NCBI RefSeq assembly: GCF_001425085.1
Contig: NZ_LMDN01000001.1
Span: 631,092 to 695,091, forward strand
Direction of reading: 5' to 3'
Length of the DNA stretch: 64,000 bases
DNA from: Leifsonia sp. Root4
Lineage (GTDB): Bacteria > Actinomycetota > Actinomycetes > Actinomycetales > Microbacteriaceae
Position 1 is the stretch's first letter, and the number at the start of each line of letters is the position of its first letter. Below are positions 61,245-64,000 of this stretch, in pieces. The position numbers and the translations under genes were made by a program. A model generated the notes under the pieces. The model had not been told where the DNA came from. It searched no databases and saw only the letters and a program-made list of their open reading frames with translations.

Positions 61245-62264
61245 CTACGCGTCGCGCAGGCCGTCGCGTACCGCGAGCGCGAGGTCGGGGTGGTCGGCGA
61301 AGACGCCGTCGATTCCCGTGCTCATCACGAGCTCGAATTCGCTCCACCAGTGGCCGAAGGTGCCGGCCCCCTTGCCGATTCGATGCGCCGGCAGCAGGAA
61401 ACGGTTCTCCGGACGCAGAGTCCAGGTGTAGACCTGGAGCCGCGCCGCGTGCGCCAGATCGACGAGGTCGCTCGACTGCGGCTGGCCTGCGGCATCCTGG
61501 TGCACGATCATCCTGCGGTCGACGCTGATGCCATCGACGACACCGCCGAGCGCGTAGAGTCCCGCCTCCGTCACGTAGTCGGCGTAACTCTTCGCGGCGG
61601 CGCCGTGAGCGAGACGTTGGTCTTCCGGTGTGCCGGATGACTCGAGCAGGAACACCCGCTTGCCGCCTGCACCCAGCGCGGAGAGCTTCTCGAGCACCGT
61701 CAGCTCGAAGGCCTCCATCGTGAGCCTCCCATCGCGGGAGCTCCAACCGGAGTCATCGAGCTCTGCAACGAAGAGCTCGTCGAGCGGCAGCCCGATCGAC
61801 TCGAAATAGCTGGCGTGCTTGATCTCGGCGACCATTCCGATGCTGCGCCGCAGCACCTCAGAGCTCTCGTCGATCAGGTTGAAGAGGTCGCGGAGTCGCA
61901 TGATCGGGTAGCGGCCGTCGAATGCCGTGTTCGCGGCGCGCAGCTTGGGCAGGCGTTCGCGCGCCCGCAGCGTGCGGAGTTCACCCCAGGTGAAGTCCTC
62001 GGTGAACCAGCCCGTCAGCTCCTTGCCGTCGATCACTTTCGTGGTGCGCAGGCCCTCGAATTCCGGATGCCGCGCCACATCCGTCGTGCCCGAGATCTCG
62101 TTCTCGTGCCGGAGCACCAGCACGCCGTCCCGCGTCGCGACGATGTCGGGCTCGACGGCGTCGGCACCGAGGGCGAAGGCCAGCCGGTACGCCGCCTCGG
62201 TGTGCTCAGGACGGTATCCGCTGGCGCCCCGATGACCGATGATGAGCGGAGACACGAGCGACAT
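61245..62264 (-). CDS. Glycerophosphodiester phosphodiesterase
   Basis: A 339-residue GDPD-family enzyme (TIM barrel) hydrolysing glycerophosphodiesters to glycerol-3-P and an alcohol. Family residues appear in IIGHRGASGYRPEHT (His, Arg), AVEPDIVATRDGVLVLRHE (Glu, Asp, His), MVAEIKHA, and near the end GIDGVFADHPDLA. There is no signal peptide at the chosen ATG 62264, so it is probably cytoplasmic; a start 39 codons upstream is possible but adds no signal sequence either. It is divergent from the membrane protein at 62314. The 109 bases between it and pcrA show no feature. Confidence 0.92.
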   Translation of the reverse strand: MSLVSPLIIGHRGASGYRPEHTEAAYRLAFALGADAVEPDIVATRDGVLVLRHENEISGTTDVARHPEFEGLRTTKVIDGKELTGWFTEDFTWGELRTLRARERLPKLRAANTAFDGRYPIMRLRDLFNLIDESSEVLRRSIGMVAEIKHASYFESIGLPLDELFVAELDDSGWSSRDGRLTMEAFELTVLEKLSALGAGGKRVFLLESSGTPEDQRLAHGAAAKSYADYVTEAGLYALGGVVDGISVDRRMIVHQDAAGQPQSSDLVDLAHAARLQVYTWTLRPENRFLLPAHRIGKGAGTFGHWWSEFELVMSTGIDGVFADHPDLALAVRDGLRDA

Positions 62265-62313
62265 GGCATAAGGGTAATGGCCGTAGAGGCGCTGCGCTGC
62301 AACAATCGAGACG

Positions 62314-62874
62314 ATGTCCACGCATTCAGGATCCCGAGCGCCCCTCGATTCGAACGAGCCGCTGCCGTTCACCGAACCCACTCGGGCGTTGCCGCTGCGC
62401 TGGGGAAGCTATCGCTGGAGGTTGATCGGCGGCGGCTGCGCGATCGTGATCGGCGTGGCATCCGTGCTGTTCACCAGCACCTACAGCCTGCAGTTTCTGG
62501 CCGTCGGCTCGCTGTTGCAGGCGACGGGATGGATTGTGCTCCCCGCCCGCGGCTGGCGCAGGCTGTTCGCGCTCGGGCCCTGCCTTTTCGTGTCGTGGCT
62601 GATGCTCGCCGGAGCCGACTTCGCCGTCTTCTCGACGGTGTTCCTGGCCGGCTGGCTGCTGGTGCGTCAGAGACCGCCACTGGCGTGGCTCACTCTCGCG
62701 CTTCCGATCGGCGTCGGGGCTGCGTGCAGCGCGGGTTTCGCCAGCTACGAGCAAAATTGGGCTGTGTTCACAATCAGCGGTGCCGCCGTGCTGGCCGGTG
62801 CCTGGTTGGCACGTCTGCTCGCCCGCGCGACTTCCCGCCAACGCACAGCAAGATCCGCTAGTTTAGAGGGATAG
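62314..62874 (+). CDS. Hypothetical membrane protein
   Basis: A 186-residue protein with a polar Ser/Pro/Glu-rich N-terminus (about 1-35) and five or six hydrophobic segments (about 37-54, 57-76, 82-100, 103-116, 124-142 and 149-165) and an Arg-rich tail. No family is recognised. It is divergent from the phosphodiesterase gene and followed after 56 bases by the Bax-inhibitor-like gene. Confidence 0.7.
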   Translation: MSTHSGSRAPLDSNEPLPFTEPTRALPLRWGSYRWRLIGGGCAIVIGVASVLFTSTYSLQFLAVGSLLQATGWIVLPARGWRRLFALGPCLFVSWLMLAGADFAVFSTVFLAGWLLVRQRPPLAWLTLALPIGVGAACSAGFASYEQNWAVFTISGAAVLAGAWLARLLARATSRQRTARSASLEG

Positions 62875-62930
62875 CACCCGCACGCGGCATCATCGTCTCG
62901 TGCGCTTCGCCCCGAGCCCCAGAGGATCCC

Positions 62931-63728
62931 ATGGCACTCGAGAACCCCGCCTTCCGCAGCCAAGCCTTCACCGGCAATTCGTCCGTCGCGAACGCCGTGT
63001 CGGTCGAGGAGCTGCAGGACATCTACAACCGGCCGACGGCCGGCGCCGCTGACACTGACCGGATGACGGTCGAAGACACGGTCGTCAAGAGCGTCGCCGC
63101 CTTCGCTGTGATGCTCCTCGGCGCATCACTGGGCTGGGTCACCGCCGCAACCATGCCCGCCGTGTGGATGATCGCCGGCGTCATCGGCTTCGTGTTGGCG
63201 CTCGTGAACATCTTCAAGAAGGAGCCGTCGCCGGCCCTCATCCTCGCCTACGCCGCAGCACAGGGCATCTTCGTCGGTGCGATCTCGGCGACCTACGAGG
63301 CGCTCTACGATGGCATCGTCATTCAGGCCGTACTCGCCACCCTCGCCGTCGTCGGCGTGACGCTGGCCCTCTTCGCCAGCGGCAAGATCCGCGCATCGAA
63401 GAAGGCCACCAAGGTCTTCCTGATCGCCATGGTCGGCTATCTGGTGTTCTCGTTGCTCAACCTGGTGCTCAGCATGACGGGCGCGGTCAGCAACCCGTGG
63501 GGCCTGCGCGGTGAAGAGATCTTCGGCATCCCGATCGGCCTCCTGCTCGGCGTGCTTGTCGTGATCATGGGCGCCTACTCGCTCGTGCTCGACTTCGACT
63601 TCATCCAGCAGGGCGTCAAGAACCGTGCACCGCGCAAGTACGCGTGGTCCGGTGCCTTCGGCATCATGGTCACCGTCATCTGGCTGTACCTCGAGATCCT
63701 GCGCATGTTCGCGATCGCTCGCGACTAA
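62931..63728 (+). CDS. Bax inhibitor-1/YccA family membrane protein
   Basis: A 265-residue protein with a polar N-terminus (about 1-50) and seven membrane segments (about 53-72, 75-92, 100-120, 128-148, 158-180, 198-220 and 232-258). The pattern AAAQGIFVGAISATYE, then MVGYLVFSLLN, and the C-terminal DFDFIQQGVKNRAPRKYAW fit the actinobacterial BI-1/YccA-like family (DUF4870-unrelated, Bax inhibitor fold), some members of which are calcium-leak channels. AGAGGA lies five bases before the ATG. A strong terminator follows. Confidence 0.9.
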   Translation: MALENPAFRSQAFTGNSSVANAVSVEELQDIYNRPTAGAADTDRMTVEDTVVKSVAAFAVMLLGASLGWVTAATMPAVWMIAGVIGFVLALVNIFKKEPSPALILAYAAAQGIFVGAISATYEALYDGIVIQAVLATLAVVGVTLALFASGKIRASKKATKVFLIAMVGYLVFSLLNLVLSMTGAVSNPWGLRGEEIFGIPIGLLLGVLVVIMGAYSLVLDFDFIQQGVKNRAPRKYAWSGAFGIMVTVIWLYLEILRMFAIARD

Positions 63729-63752
63729 CCAGCCACTCGAATCACCCGTCAC

Positions 63753-63780
63753 ACGGGGCCGCCCTTCTGGGCGGCCCCGT
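63753..63780 (+). terminator. Intrinsic terminator after the Bax-inhibitor-like gene
   Basis: A perfect 12-bp stem (63753-63764 with 63769-63780; arm ACGGGGCCGCCC) with a 4-base loop, followed by TTGCGTT, starts 24 bases after the stop. Confidence 0.88.
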
Positions 63781-63897
63781 TTGCGTTCCCGGGCGCCGGC
63801 GGCCGGCGGCTGAGGGAACGCCGGCGTCCGCACTCCTGAACGTGTGACCAGCTCGGGTCGTCAGGGTGTCGCGGCTGCAGTGTCGGCGGATCCGCTC

Positions 63898-64000
63898 GGG
63901 GCTTCGCGTGCGGCGCTGCTCCTTCGTCGCGGCGTCGCTCGCTCGAGCCGGCGTGCATCCTCACGCTGGCTCGAGGGAGCGCCAGCGACCGAAGCCCTGA
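63898..64000. repeat. Nested inverted repeats at the right window edge
   Basis: Several arms pair inside one another: GGGCTTCG (63899-63906) with CGAAGCCC (63990-63997), CGCTG (63914-63918) with CAGCG (63983-63987), and CTCGAGCC (63942-63949) with GGCTCGAG (63968-63975). The element spans about 100 bases and may continue beyond the window. No coding frame is convincing in 63781-64000. It resembles the complex palindromic repeats scattered in related genomes; identity not established. Confidence 0.5.

Overview
The window is one continuous stretch of high-GC (about 68-70% by eye), densely packed chromosome. Leaderless TANNNT-N6-start promoters, TTG/GTG starts, lipobox-bearing binding proteins without dedicated ATPases, AbiEi/DUF559 genes and the run purH-purN-DUF6350-sucD-sucC beside pcrA all point to an actinobacterium, most likely a member of the Microbacteriaceae. 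I see no rRNA, tRNA, CRISPR array, prophage or intact insertion sequence.

Layout. 1-2.1 kb: an MFS exporter cut by the window edge, with an operator-like 16-bp tandem repeat in front of it, then purU and a small membrane protein. 2.2-9.9 kb: an amino-sugar operon read leftwards (ROK repressor, binding protein, two permeases, GH3 hexosaminidase, ROK sugar kinase, nagB). 10-13.3 kb: a metal P-type ATPase and icd. 13.4-15.4 kb: a GNAT enzyme, an alkyltransferase-like protein and an AbiEi/DUF559 nuclease-like gene bracketed by two near-identical 69-bp palindromes. 15.4-19.6 kb: a NarL-type two-component system, a lone receiver protein and an ornithine-decarboxylase-fold protein lacking its PLP lysine. 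19.8-26.3 kb: a GH35 beta-galactosidase/ABC importer operon with its LacI regulator. 26.4-27.5 kb: a second DUF559 gene, also bracketed by palindromes. 27.5-39.4 kb: a heterodimeric ABC exporter preceded by a possible 33-residue leader peptide, and a divergent four-gene FtsX-type ABC system. 39.5-48.2 kb: a membrane-tethered dimethylargininase fusion, purH, purN, DUF6350, two membrane proteins, sucD and sucC. 48.5-57.3 kb: a complete MurNAc/anhydroMurNAc salvage operon (importer, nagZ, anmK, BadF-type kinase, murQ, murR). 57.5-64 kb: FUSC protein, pcrA, glycerophosphodiesterase, two membrane proteins and part of a palindromic repeat.

The two amino-sugar operons probably form one pathway. The 48.7-57.3 kb operon imports peptidoglycan-derived sugars, NagZ releases GlcNAc, AnmK and the BadF-type kinase make MurNAc-6-P, and MurQ turns it into GlcNAc-6-P. 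After deacetylation by a NagA that must lie elsewhere, NagB of the 2.2-9.9 kb operon feeds glycolysis. All three sugar importers lack an ATPase and presumably share one encoded elsewhere.

The least ordinary things are the two palindrome-bracketed DUF559 genes, the pseudo-decarboxylase, the dimethylargininase-membrane fusion, and short tandem arrays of 8- or 16-bp period that sit next to stop codons.
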